Below are positions 36,601 through 45,980 of a DNA stretch of 64,000 nt, in pieces; positions within the stretch are counted from its first letter, which is position 1, and each line of letters starts with the position of its first letter. The position numbers and the translations under genes were made by a program. The notes beneath the pieces were generated by a model, which was not told the DNA's origin, did not search any database, and was given only the letters and a program-made list of their open reading frames with translations. The stretch comes from Hyposmocoma kahamanoa (taxonomy: Eukaryota > Arthropoda > Insecta > Lepidoptera > Cosmopterigidae). The stretch covers positions 1,748,242-1,812,241 of the forward strand of contig NW_020654175.1 in the NCBI RefSeq assembly GCF_003589595.1. Direction: 5' to 3'.

Positions 36601-39600
36601 AATATTAAATGGATACAATAGATTCGCTACTAGTAACAATATCATACAAAATGACGGAGTTGTAATTTACGTAAATAACAGCTTATCTGTTGATGTGGAG
36701 GAGCCATCCTTCGCTGAAGCAAATTGTCTAGTAGCCAAATTTGATTTTGACGTCGTTATAATCGCTATATATCGTTCACCATCATACAAAAACCTATCAA
36801 AATTTCAAAACTCATTAGATCATATTTTAGCTAATTACTCTAAATACGGCACGGTTATTCTCACGGGAGATATTAATATAAATATAAGCGGCGAAAATTT
36901 AGATGTTACCTCTAGTGATTATTTAGATCTAGCAGCCTATCACGGGTTGCTGACTGCGCATACTATACCCACTCGTCTGAGTAACTGTCTTGATCATATA
37001 CTTTTAAAAACGAAAGCACAAGCGTTTACATACGTCGCTGAAAGTAGTGTAACAGATCATGAAACTGTCGTATTGTTCCTTAGATTAAAGCGAATTATCA
37101 ACTATTCAACAACTTATTTATCCAGTGTTAATTACGACGGAGTATTTTCCAGTTTAACAAACATAGACTTTAAACCACTTTTTGAATCTAATGACGTTGA
37201 TTTTGCCACTGATTATCTGATCTCCTCTGTAGCCCAAGCAGTAGCATCTAACACCAAATTAGTAGCCCTTTCGAAGAATAAAAGAATCATAAAACCTTGG
37301 ATTACTCCAGGATTGCTGCGGTGCATGCGTAACCGAGACAATCTTCATAGAAAAGCAAAAAAGAATCCAAATAATACAATTGTCACTATAACTTATAAGC
37401 GCTATCGCAACTATTGCAATAATTTATTAAAAAAGCTTAAAAGAGACTATGAGAAGTGTGAACTTGATAAGGCTAAAAATAATCCTAAATTACTTTGGAA
37501 GACCATAAATATTATCACCAACAGAAAAGAAATGCAAATGCCTGCTGCAAAGCTGATTTCTATCGGCACTGATACTCGTGATGCTATTAACAAGGTAAAT
37601 GACTTTTTTGTAAATGTGGGAAGGAATCTGGCCGAAAATATTATTACAACACATACCACCCCTAATTTGAATACTGCAGTTGCCAGTAGCTCTTTGCATT
37701 CAATGGTGTTCTTGCCCACGGATGAAGGCGAAGTTGAGAGATTGATTGTGTCATTGAAAAGCAATGCGGTGGGATGGGATAATATCAGTGGTAAAGTTTT
37801 GAAATCTATTAAGGATTTAATTGTGCCACCTTTGACGTACATATGTAATTTGGCGATTATGAGTGGCATTTTTCCGCGAGCCTTCAAGAAAGCATTGATC
37901 ATACCTGTCCACAAGAGTGGAGATCGGGACCGTGTCGACAACTATAGGCCAATATCTATACTGCCATCAATGTCCAAAGTACTAGAAAAGATCATGAATA
38001 CAAGGCTGATTACTTTTCTAGAAGCAAAAAAGCTGCTTTCTTCATCACAATTCGGTTTTCGTGCCGGCAGTTCGACAGAGAATGCCGTGCACGAACTTAC
38101 TAGCTATATTTTTCAAAATATAGATGAAGGAAAGAAATGCTTAGCTGTATTCCTAGATTTAGCGAAAGCTTTCGACACGGTCTCAATCCCACTTTTGATC
38201 AAGAAACTGGAGCGAATAGGTATCAGAGACACGCAGCTTAGACTTTTTAGTAGTTTCTTGAGCAATAGAACGCAATATGTTAAGATCGGGGATATTGTTA
38301 GTGACGATCAACCGCTCTCTTACGGCATTCCGCAGGGAAGTATTTTGGGGCCTACCCTCTTCCTAGTTTATGTAAATGAACTATGTAATTTAGAGTTACT
38401 CAATGGCCGTATAATTTCTTTCGCTGATGATACCACTTTAACATTTAGTGCTAAAAGTTGGGAAGAAGTATTCACGTACGCCCAGCATGGTTTTGACAAT
38501 GTGAACGATTGGTTATGTAACAATGTTTTGACTTTAAATATAGATAAAACCAAATATATTACCTTCACAAAGCGGGGTTACGTAACTAACATGCCTTTCT
38601 CCATTGTGGCGCATTAATGTCCTCCGCCGCATGACATTAGTTGTAATTGCTCCAAGTTAGAGAGTGTTAGGACAATCAAATACCTTGGGATATATATCGA
38701 TGACAATCTCAATTTTAATAAACATGTTGATAGACTGGTACCAAGGATACGGAAGCTAATATATATCTTTAAGAATTTACGTAATGTTGCAGACCATAGA
38801 ACTATCAAAATAGTGTACACAGCGCTATGTCAATCTATACTTTGCTACTGTATAACTAGTTGGGGCGGAACTTACAAATCTACCATGTTAAAACTAGAAA
38901 GGGCACAAAGAGCGGTACTCAAGACTTCCCAAAATCTTAACATTTTATTTCCCACTTCAGAGTTATTTAAACTATGCAAAGTACACACAGTTCGGCAACT
39001 ATACATTATGTGCGTTATCGCAAAAGTTCATTCCAAGTTACCATATGAACCCTCTATAATAACATCAAAAAGACGCAAGGATATTGTATGCAGTTATAGA
39101 CAACACTCAACATTCTCTCATAGAGCGTTTTCATTTTTGGGTGGTTTCATATATAATAAATGTAATAAAATGTTAAATTTGTACCCATTAAGCAAACAGG
39201 AATGTAAACGAACTGTTTCCGAATGGTTGCTTACACTAGGTTATGATAAAACAGAAAATCTACTATTAGTAAATATTTAATATTGTTATAATCACCTAGT
39301 GTGCTGTTTGCAATTAGTTATAATACAGACTACACACGCACACACCAACCCACCAACCCACAAACACACAATAACTCACTCTCTCACTCACACTCACACA
39401 CACACACACTCATAGACACATAAATACATACATACATACTTAAACAGACAAACAAATTAATCACACAATTATATAGGTGCTTTATGAAATTGAGTAATTA
39501 TAAAGATCTTTTTCTATGTATTAATAGCTTACTATTATTTATTTATTTTTGTGAATGTATCCACGTGCAATATTTGACTGAAATGTCCGTGGGGTGGAGG

Positions 39601-40571
39601 CCTGGTGATCCATAACACAGGTTTTAACCTAGCTTGGACACCAGTCTCCCACAATAGCATTGTAAATATATATATTTGTACATTTAACCCTTGTAAATTT
39701 GTCAGCTATTGGGAGAAATAAATAAATTTTGTTTGTTTGTTTGTTTGTTTGTATCTTCATCTTTATGTCTTGACGCGCTTTGTCCGCCGGTGTAGGCAGG
39801 AACCGTGGACTTCCACCTGCTGCCACAAACCCCCTATTCCTCTTCGTCTCCTCCACTCCCTTCGTTCTCTTCTTACTTGCCCGTTTATGCCTCGTACTTT
39901 TAGCCTAACCTTTTTTGAAGACATCTCCAATCTGATCGAGATAAATGTACGCCGAGGCTTACCCGCGCCCTCGTTCACATTCGTTCCATTCCATGGCGTT
40001 CTACTAACACTCATTTTTTCTATGTGACCAAACTATCATTTATTTTGATAATTACACTTAGGGTCGTATTCTAGAACTCTACTCAATGCTCAGGTCAGGA
40101 TTTGAATATGGTTTAAAGCACTCGAAATCATACTCAAGTCCCTGCCATTAGGGTCGTATTTCCTGTACTTGTGTTTCCAGTGTAATCTTTACTTGAGCAT
40201 TGAGTAGAGTTCTAGAATACGACTCTTAGTTAACAGAATAAGAAAAGTTGTAATTAGAGAAGGTTCAGCGATATATCGAACGGAGAGGTTGCAGCAGACC
40301 GGCGAGGTGGATTTAGTCCTCGGTTGTAAATGTGGTAGAGTTAACTGTAGATGTTTACTGAACAATATTATTTCAACTTTCAGTGTTGCAAGTGCACATA
40401 CTATCGTTATCCAAGAACGAAATATTTAAGCTGTCGACCAATCAAGGCTTCAGGTTCGTGAACCACGCCGCTGCTGGCGAACAGTGCACATATTTCGGCG
40501 ACGTCCGCGCTGCTCGCGCTAGTGCCGATGACGCACGTGACAGTCTCGCGCTTCACGGCACTGATGTTTAG
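30671..40571 (+). CDS. Gene C: small multi-pass membrane protein (3 exons seen, 5' incomplete)
   Basis: Exons 30671-30850 (acceptor TATTGCAG, donor TCG/GTGAGC), 32316-32493 (acceptor TTTTAG, donor TAG/GTGAGT) and 40384-40571 (acceptor TTTCAG, stop TAG 40569-40571). Phases 0 and 1 match, giving 181 visible residues. Hydrophobic stretches include AYAIEVVFIVEEVLFAALNV with LLSLALIAAV, LIGLFVNVVLVVVGVAMYVA, and AWFILVENFPSVLYLVLQVH, so three or four membrane spans are likely, followed by a hydrophilic C-terminal tail with DDARDSLALHGTDV. I do not recognise the family. A poly(A) signal follows 36 bases after the stop. Introns of 1.5 and 7.9 kb hold BEL/Pao, non-LTR and MITE insertions. The start codon lies upstream. 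Confidence 0.7.
31268..31700 (+). pseudogene. BEL/Pao LTR retrotransposon integrase remnant
   Basis: Translation shows PPYAPHFGGIFEAGIKSAK, NSHLTFEELGTLFAQVEAVM and NSRPLCPLSSSPDDV, then after a frameshift near 31600 LTSGHFLIGRALTAIPSPDG. This is the C-terminal half of BEL/Pao integrase, whose usual form is PPxxPHFGGxWEAxVKSxK...GHFLIGRPL. It sits in intron 1 of gene C without recognisable LTRs. Confidence 0.85.
31701..32315. other. Intronic DNA, decayed
   Basis: No gene is visible. It may include the 3' end of the BEL/Pao remnant, but no LTR pair is found. Confidence 0.3.
32650..34440 (+). mobile_element. 5'-truncated non-LTR retrotransposon, RT to 3' end
   Basis: Starts in the RT fingers (MKNYRPISLLSVISKIFEKY), then FCDMTQTFDHVEHKILLGKL, a frame break and stop near 33105-33127, [33 protein letters not shown] and a long intact stretch to stop 34051 with the C-terminal tail FKKKCKQYLIDKCFYNINDY. 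About 390 bases of 3' UTR end in the simple tail CTTTATCTTTATCTT at 34423-34437. The endonuclease is lost. It lies in intron 2 of gene C. The partner copy at 25906-26912 is inverted. Confidence 0.85.
34441..34920. other. 5' region of the next non-LTR element, noncoding
   Basis: Starts right after the simple tail of the previous element and leads to ATG at 34921. The last 100-150 bases probably are the 5' UTR of the FP-ORF1 element. The exact junction cannot be read. Confidence 0.35.
34921..35835 (+). CDS. Non-LTR ORF1: coiled-coil plus baculovirus FP-like domain
   Basis: This 304-residue frame is intact, beginning with ATG. Residues about 60-140 form a Lys/Glu-rich heptad-like region (LKTVKEDLMAQNKKLQDSVE, then QQLEDKIDYLEKRSR), a coiled coil. 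Residues about 145-300 resemble the FP domain (VEIRNIPKQDKESKQDLLNI, GNKPVIVEFNSVILKE, YMSDNLCAKTRKLF, YCWTSYGQIYLRKDDES). Such ORF1 proteins bind RNA and act as retrotransposition chaperones; the domain name comes from the baculovirus FP protein. ORF2 follows after about 600 bases of spacer. Confidence 0.85.
   Translation: MPLKRTPPSSSSTPINTESLKAPTQKQICLSDPNLSASCDENFQSPAFVTQRIKRRCDDEEIHIIEMLKELKAGQASFTSVLKTVKEDLMAQNKKLQDSVEFLSAKYDDVLEQMKQIETDRLEDRKYIQQLEDKIDYLEKRSRYASVEIRNIPKQDKESKQDLLNIVREIGKSVNLHIQANDVKDTFRTNNKFGNKPVIVEFNSVILKESLIKSVISFNKNKSRDDKLNSAHLKIGGPKTPIYMSDNLCAKTRKLFAVTREFASANFFKYCWTSYGQIYLRKDDESPRVRIDSERDLSTLKNKN
36443..39280 (+). pseudogene. Non-LTR ORF2 endonuclease-RT with one in-frame stop
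   Basis: The frame runs from ATG 36443 to TAA 39278-39280, interrupted only by TAA at 38615-38617; the downstream part (to 39280) is in the same frame. Endonuclease blocks: NQNIRSI, TECWL, YRSPSY, TGDININ, CLDHILL, TDHETV. RT blocks: NYRPISILPSMSKVLEKI, SQFGFRAGSSTENAVHEL, VFLDLAKAFDTV, YGIPQGSILGPTLFLVYV, SFADDTTLTF. The tail ends in SEWLLTLGYDKTENLL. It replicates the element by target-primed reverse transcription. With ORF1 at 34921 this is a nearly full-length element of the CR1/L2-like FP-ORF1 group, inserted in intron 2 of gene C. The stop falls after the RT palm, within the thumb region. Confidence 0.9.
39281..39752 (+). repeat. 3' UTR and (TTTG)n tail of the FP-ORF1 element
   Basis: A CA-rich stretch (39330-39430) is followed by UTR sequence and ends in TTTTGTTTGTTTGTTTGTTT at 39727-39750. 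A short simple-repeat tail is typical of non-LTR insertion ends. The element therefore spans about 34.7-39.75 kb. Confidence 0.65.
40058..40228. mobile_element. MITE copy 3 (165 bp, TTA duplication)
   Basis: The body is 40061-40225 with TTA at 40058-40060 and 40226-40228. It is closely similar to copy 1 over its whole length, including the internal ATTAGGGTCGTATTTCC. It lies in intron 2 of gene C. Confidence 0.88.
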
Positions 40572-40606
40572 CCGCCAGGGCCGCAAGCTACTCGTTGTAC
40601 CTATTC

Positions 40607-40612
40607 AATAAA
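40607..40612 (+). terminator. Poly(A) signal of gene C
   Basis: AATAAA, 36 bases after the gene C stop codon, followed by a T/G-rich stretch (GTGGTGGTTGAC) that could act as downstream element. Confidence 0.6.
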
Positions 40613-40654
40613 TAATATGTATCTAACGTGGTGGTTGACTTATTTTTTAAATCC

Positions 40655-41095
40655 CTCCACCTACGCCTACTTTTAACCGACTTAAAAAAAGGAAGAGGAA
40701 TTAACAAAATTCGACTGTATGTTTTTTTTGTATGTATGTTACGCGATAACTCCGATATTTGTGAACCGATGTTCATGATTCTTTTTTGTTGGAAAGAGGG
40801 TGCCTCCATAGTGGTACCTTTAACGGTGGCTGTTCACGTATGAAGATTCATTTTTATAAATAGCGCCTAAATTTTATTATAAGGAGCAATTATTTTAATG
40901 GTTGATTTCGCTATTCTCCAATTCAAGGCGTTTTTCTCTCAATATACTTTGAGTAGTGAGGACCGATTTTTATTATCTCCTGTGTCAAGTCCCGTATAGT
41001 GGCGAACTAATGGATGAATCTGATAACCGATTTCAATAAAACTTGGTAATTATATGCAATTCCACGTACTTCCGAGGTCGGTTTTTTGGTACTCT
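40655..41095. repeat. Dispersed repeat of a common lepidopteran type
   Basis: Contains TTTTAACCGACTTAAAAAAA, GGAAGAGGAATTAACAAAAT and ATGTTACGCGATAACTCCGA, an opening I associate with a repeat widespread in moth and butterfly genomes; near the end GAGGTCGGTTTTTTGGTACT. The family name is not recalled. No coding capacity. Confidence 0.45.
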
Positions 41096-41347
41096 GTACT
41101 GAGATTATCAACTTCTTCAATTTGTTTTAAAGCATTGTACCAACTTCTATATACTTTTATATTGAGCAATTATATTATACGTAGTACGTATTGCAATAAT
41201 TATGTAAAATGATAATTTAAGAATGTCAAATTGTACAACTGTGATTGTAATTGAAGAATAAACAAATAAATGTAAATTATAAATGAAATTTTATTTGACA
41301 GTTTATTCGAATGTCTAAAAATGTACACGTCCTACTAGTGTTAAGTG

Positions 41348-41515
41348 CCATTTGCCAATTAGCGGCTAGTCGCGGGCGGCCGACCGCGCGCTGCTCTGTT
41401 CTACTTCAGAGTCGCGGCCGCGTCAATGGGTAGGTATAGCATAACGACTTATTTGAAGAAATAAGATTCACGCGGGGCCAGCCGCCCGCGACTAACCGCT
41501 TAGTGGAAAATGCGT
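41348..41515. repeat. Short element with imperfect GC-rich inverted ends
   Basis: AGCGGCTAGTCGCGGGCGGC (41361-41380) pairs with GCCGCCCGCGACTAACCGCT (41481-41500) with one mismatch, and the pairing extends outward imperfectly for about 15 bases. The total span is about 165 bp. It could be a MITE or fold-back remnant; no clear target duplication was found. Confidence 0.5.
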
Positions 41516-41614
41516 GTAATATGGCGACTAGTACGTCTTGTTTTCCCATACATTCGCACCTTATTTGCCCGCGCCACTTTCTGGTCGCTGCCAAGAGAGC
41601 GTCCTTGTTGAGGT

Positions 41615-42120
41615 CTAGAGTTTGTCGTCGACCTCGAATTCGAGTTTCACTCCTTTCTCTCGCACCATGTTCCAGCGCCGATCAACACCGAGTGCTTTGT
41701 AGGACGGGCACCGGTGTAGCGTGTGGGGTTGGCCGCAGTTTGGGCAGCGGTCCGTTTGTTCCATCTCCGTGGCAGTGTACACGGCGTTCGCCTTCTTCAC
41801 TATCGCGGGTCTTACTTCTCTCTTTGTCGTTGCGGCAGTACTCGCGGCGGGCGAGTACATATAGTGCGGCGCTCTGTCGGCCTCGCGCATAAGGAAGCGT
41901 GATAGCACGATGATCTCTGGGTCTGCTGCTCCTTCGTGATCTGAGGCGTAGTCGCACCAGCGGGACTGGATGTGCGGGCTCAACTTGTCAAGCACTTCTC
42001 GAGCCAGCAGTGGGTTGTACAGAAATCCACGCTTGTCTATGGTTTTCAGCACATAGACAACGTTCTGAAGCTTCACGGCGAACGTGTTCAGTTCTGTAGC
42101 TGACGCATAGGTTAGGTTAG
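41615..42120 (-). pseudogene. BEL/Pao-type gag fragment (minus strand)
   Basis: The minus strand reads LNTFAVKLQNVVYVLKTID, FLYNPLLAREVLDKLSPHIQ, SRWCDYASDHEG and a zinc knuckle CPNCGQPHTLHRCPSYKAL. This is the matrix/capsid-to-knuckle order of BEL/Pao Gag. The frame continues upstream across an A-run and CCTAA repeats (42108-42130), which must be a junction rather than gag coding. The 3' side stops at 41615 and no pol follows. Confidence 0.65.
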
Positions 42121-42190
42121 GTTTTTTTTTAAGTTCATGAGTACGGCTTGACATGGGGTCCGCGCTAATGGGATACACTTCTCCCAAGTC
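42108..42190 (-). repeat. Poly(A) followed by CCTAA repeats (minus strand)
   Basis: On the minus strand a short segment (42190-42131) ends in an A-run directly followed by CCTAACCTAACCTA. This is the form expected for the tail of a telomere-repeat-targeting non-LTR element, the same junction type as at 57.1 and 63.8 kb. Confidence 0.5.
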
Positions 42191-43080
42191 TGCCTGTTAT
42201 TGATGGTGAAGAGTGGTTTAGTATGGAAATGGATGACGTGATTTAGTGTGAGTAAATATAAGAATGGAAATAAATGCTTACTAAGAAGCATAGAAAGTGT
42301 TTAGATAAGTAAAACGTTGGATGTATAGATAGTGTGAGAAGACGATGAAAGACAAATAATACTTATATATTTATAGGTACCGCGAGAGTATGGAGAAAAT
42401 TAGAAGTGAAAGTGTGAGAACGAATGTTTACATAAATGTTAATGGTCGAAAAGAAGCGGGAATATGGAATTGTATAAGGAGCGTTAGCAAGGGTCAGAGT
42501 ATACTATATAGAGTGGAAGTGCAGAGTGATTAGAAAGTGGAATGTACATAGCGACCCGTAAAAGGAATATTATAAGCAAATATTAATTATTTGGATCTAG
42601 TTGCGACTGTGACACAATATGGACACAATTATGAATTATACATTGCAAATGAGTATTTGTTAACAATTCAAATTATAATTAGTAGATACAAGGTTATACA
42701 AAGCAATTAGTTATAGAATGTAGTAGATTTTAAGTAATAGCACAAAGCGAAGTTGTAAATAGTGAAATGTGGATTTACAATTAATACAAATGAGTTGACA
42801 ACAGCGTAGTTATACATTGCAAATATAAAGTTAGCCTTGTAAGCAATAAGTGCGAATAAAAAGACAAAAGGAATGCAATTAATCTTTAAGAAAAACGAAT
42901 AATAACACAAAGCCGTTTTACAGAGTGGAATATGAAATTCGATAGATTTATTTATTTATTTATAATTTTTTGTTTTTTTTTTTTATATTATATATATATA
43001 TATATAAAACATATACATATATATATAATATAATTTTAATTATATAAATTTAATTTTTGTTTTATGGTAATATAAAACTA
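42191..43080. other. AT-rich noncoding DNA with (TA)n
   Basis: No gene seen. It holds a T-run and a TATATA tract near 42965-43025. It may be the 3' region of the ORF1-bearing element on the minus strand at 43.1-45.1 kb. Confidence 0.35.
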
Positions 43081-45084
43081 AAATCTCAGCTCGTCCACAG
43101 ACTCGGTGGAGTCGGATGCAGTGTCTGCAGGATGCGGCGACTTCCTATTGCAATGTCTCCTTTTATGCCTTTTTTGTTTTTGTGGTGGTGTACCCGGGTC
43201 ATCAACAAACAGCTGTTTGGTGGACGTTGACGAATCCTCTGCCTCATATTGAATACGTTCTCGAAGCTATAGTAGCAGTGAAGTTGCATTGTCAGTGTCG
43301 GAGACTAGAAAAGAAGTAGATTGAGATTGTCCAGACTTGTGTGGATTATCCATATCACTAGAGGCATCGTGGGCTGAAGTCTCAGGAGCTGCGTCCCGAA
43401 CTGTCAGCAGGAGTGTCCATTGGGTCCGCGGCGACGCTGTCAGTTTTATCCAAATCAATGTAAAGTGGTGGGCTTGAAGACATGTCAGCTTATTTTGAAG
43501 TCGTAGCGAGAAATCACAGGTCACCAACATAGGCCACCAACACAGGTAACCAACACAAGTCACCAATACAGGTCACCAACACAGGTCACCAAGACACCAG
43601 CAAGCCAGAAAACTCCAACCAGACAGCCGAATCGCCAACCGTCCGAAACACCGGGAAGTCACCGACCAGACAGACGGCTTGGTCGCCAACTGTCCAAGTA
43701 ATCAGACAGTCACCGACCCGACGACTATGTCACAAAATATCCAGATCACCGAATAGTTACCAACAAGATGATCAGGCTGAGTCGCAGGTTGTCCACAACA
43801 GTATGGCCACGTAGATCGAAACATTAATAAGACGAGTACAGAATTGTTGAATATTATATACAACTAGAATCACGTGAGTGAACCATAGTCAATACGAGAG
43901 CGTATTTTTGAAAGCATTTGGATGACTCTAGGACACTGATTAGATGTAGCGCTATGGTTCGGTGGTGATTTATTTAAATTATATCTTTTGTTATGTGTGA
44001 TGCAGTTGTAACACGAATTTTTCGACTGATCCTTTTTTACAGGACGTTCTCTGTATATATGAGTTGTAGCAGAACAATGGGAGCAAGCAGGATTGTCTTG
44101 GGAGCATCGTTTCTTAGTATGTCCAAACTGTAGGCAGTTATAGCATTGAAGTAGAGGAATATATTCTTCCACATGGATTCTCTGGTGGTCAACGTTGAGT
44201 TTTTCGTTTTTCATAATGGCACGGAATAATGCTGGAGATGCCATAAAGACGGCGTTATAAAGGTGAGGATTTTTGTTGTTTCTCATGAATCTAAATGCCA
44301 ATTGAGAAGAGTCATCGGTAAGATTCTTAATGCAGTAATTTTGGTTATACAAGATATTCGTTAGTAAATCAGATGGAGTGTCCTGAGATATGCCTTTTAG
44401 TATGAACATAGGCTTAAGTTTTTTAGATATTTCAGCTTTGATCTCTGCTGCATTGCTGTTCACTTTCTGAAGTGTTTCATCTCTTTGAACTTCAGTATCA
44501 AACTCAACTCTGAGTTTGTTATTGGAGACATATTTGACGCTCGCAGGGGAGAAGTTGGTGTCTCGGAAGGAAATAGACTTTTTCCATTTTTGTAGAGTTT
44601 CAGCAGGGCTGTGAACTTCCTTCGTTGGTGAGATTATCAGAGCAGGCTTGGTTGTGGGGATCATTTCTTTGGGGTTGGTAGTTTGCTTGCGTGTCACGGA
44701 GGCATATGTGGGTGTGGACACATTACCCGTAGGCTTATTTATTTTTAAAAGTTATTGAGTTATGGTATCCTTTATAATAGAGACCATTCTGTCTTCGCGT
44801 ATAATTGCTTGGCTACTTTGAGGTTTCTTGTTGTATGTTCGGAATTCCTCTGCGATGGTCATTATTTTCTTGGCAAATTCAATAATACTGTCTTTGTTTT
44901 GTTTTGTGACGCTTTTATTTTCGGAGAATTTATGGGTTATTTGCTTAGCGTAGTCGCAAACCCTCTGGCAGAATATAGAAACGGAATCTGGCTCTTCGTT
45001 TGCAGTGTCATAGGGATCGTCAAGTCCCTCTTCGTCAGATAAGGTGAGAGAAATTGGTTCAAGGTTATGTGGGAGGTTATCCAT
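43081..45084 (-). pseudogene. Orphan retrotransposon ORF1 with CCHC zinc knuckles (minus strand)
   Basis: From ATG 45082-45084 the frame encodes MDNLPHNLEPISLTLSDEEG, reaches a TAA at 44752-44754 and continues in the same frame to 43870. Zinc knuckles: CYNCLQFGHTKKRC, then CSHCSATTHIY with the final Cys replaced, then CYNC. Before them lies an RRM-like stretch (NNKLRVEFDTEVQRDETLQK, MFILKGISQDTPSDLL). Frames at 43570-43080 add a Ser-rich and basic tail ending DSTESVDELRF, which may be the displaced C-terminus. The order fits ORF1 of jockey/I/R1-like elements, which packages element RNA. No ORF2 follows, so the copy is dead. Confidence 0.65.
43505..43600. repeat. Short tandem GTCACC-type repeat
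   Basis: About seven units of roughly AGGTCACCAACAC run from 43512 to 43595. A similar GTCACC/GCCACC-rich stretch lies at 56630-56810. Confidence 0.55.
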
Positions 45085-45092
45085 ATTGAAGC

Positions 45093-45119
45093 CACTTAAG
45101 AAAGAAAGAAAGAAAGAAA
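45093..45119 (-). repeat. (TTTC)n tail ending the CR1-like element
   Basis: On the minus strand AATAAACG is followed by TTTCTTTCTTTCTTTCTTTC, immediately before the 5' flank of the ORF1 at 45084. This is the 3' terminus of the minus-strand CR1-like element and sets its insertion point. Confidence 0.6.
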
Positions 45120-45980
45120 CGTTTATTCAGCCAGCATCACACATTACCAGTATACAAAGAGTTACAGTTACGAGCTGAAATGGATCCAAACTCAGCATAT
45201 GTCACAGCTCAATTGCTGTAACGCTGGTTGTCTTGTTGTTGGCTGGTTTTGGTAACGCGTAAAGTTGGAACCATTTTGAAGGATGAGATGGCACGATATT
45301 ACTTAAAAAAGCAAACAAAAATTTACCGTTTATACTAAGAACATTGGAAAATTATTAACCATAAGATATTGCTACATAGTTAATTATTGACTATATGAAA
45401 CACTGCAGCTACACCTTTTTTATGAATTTAGTTACCTACCAATTTACTAATCCACAACCAAATCACTCCTCCACTGCCAAATCAATATTTAACAGTGAAA
45501 GAGTGACTAGTTTGAAATTTGATATATATTTCGTTATTATGCTATAACATATAGAAAAGTATGCAGAAAGTTACATTTAAATATTATCCTTGCTTCATTT
45601 ACATTTGTTTACATTGTACGAGTATGGAGTTAGATTCAGTTGTGTGGAAATAAATTTATTTTTACCTAGCCGCTTAGTTGGAGCTCTAGATAGTATTGCT
45701 TTACCTTAACTTTAAAAGACTGAGTGGAGGAGAGGATTCGCAAGGGAGGGGAATATTATTCCATATTTTGGCGGCCATGTATTTGAAACTACCCCTATAG
45801 GCAGATGTTTTATGAGGATGGACTATGAGAGCAACATTACGAGCAAGGCGAGCAAATTTTTGTGTTCTAGAGGACCAGGTGAGTTTATTGTATAGATAAA
45901 AGAGGCCTACATGTTTTAACTACATTGAAGAGTAGAGATGCAAAATGAACCAATCGCCTAGATGACATGTTTAGCAATGT
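45120..45980 (-). pseudogene. 3' end of a CR1-like element: ORF2 C-terminal remnant and 3' UTR
   Basis: Degenerate minus-strand translation at 45930-45650 shows HPHKTSAYRGSFKYMAAKIW and NNIPLP, the usual C-terminal tail of CR1/jockey ORF2. The entire RT domain is missing between this and the endonuclease block starting at 45981. The remainder is 3' UTR. Confidence 0.5.
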
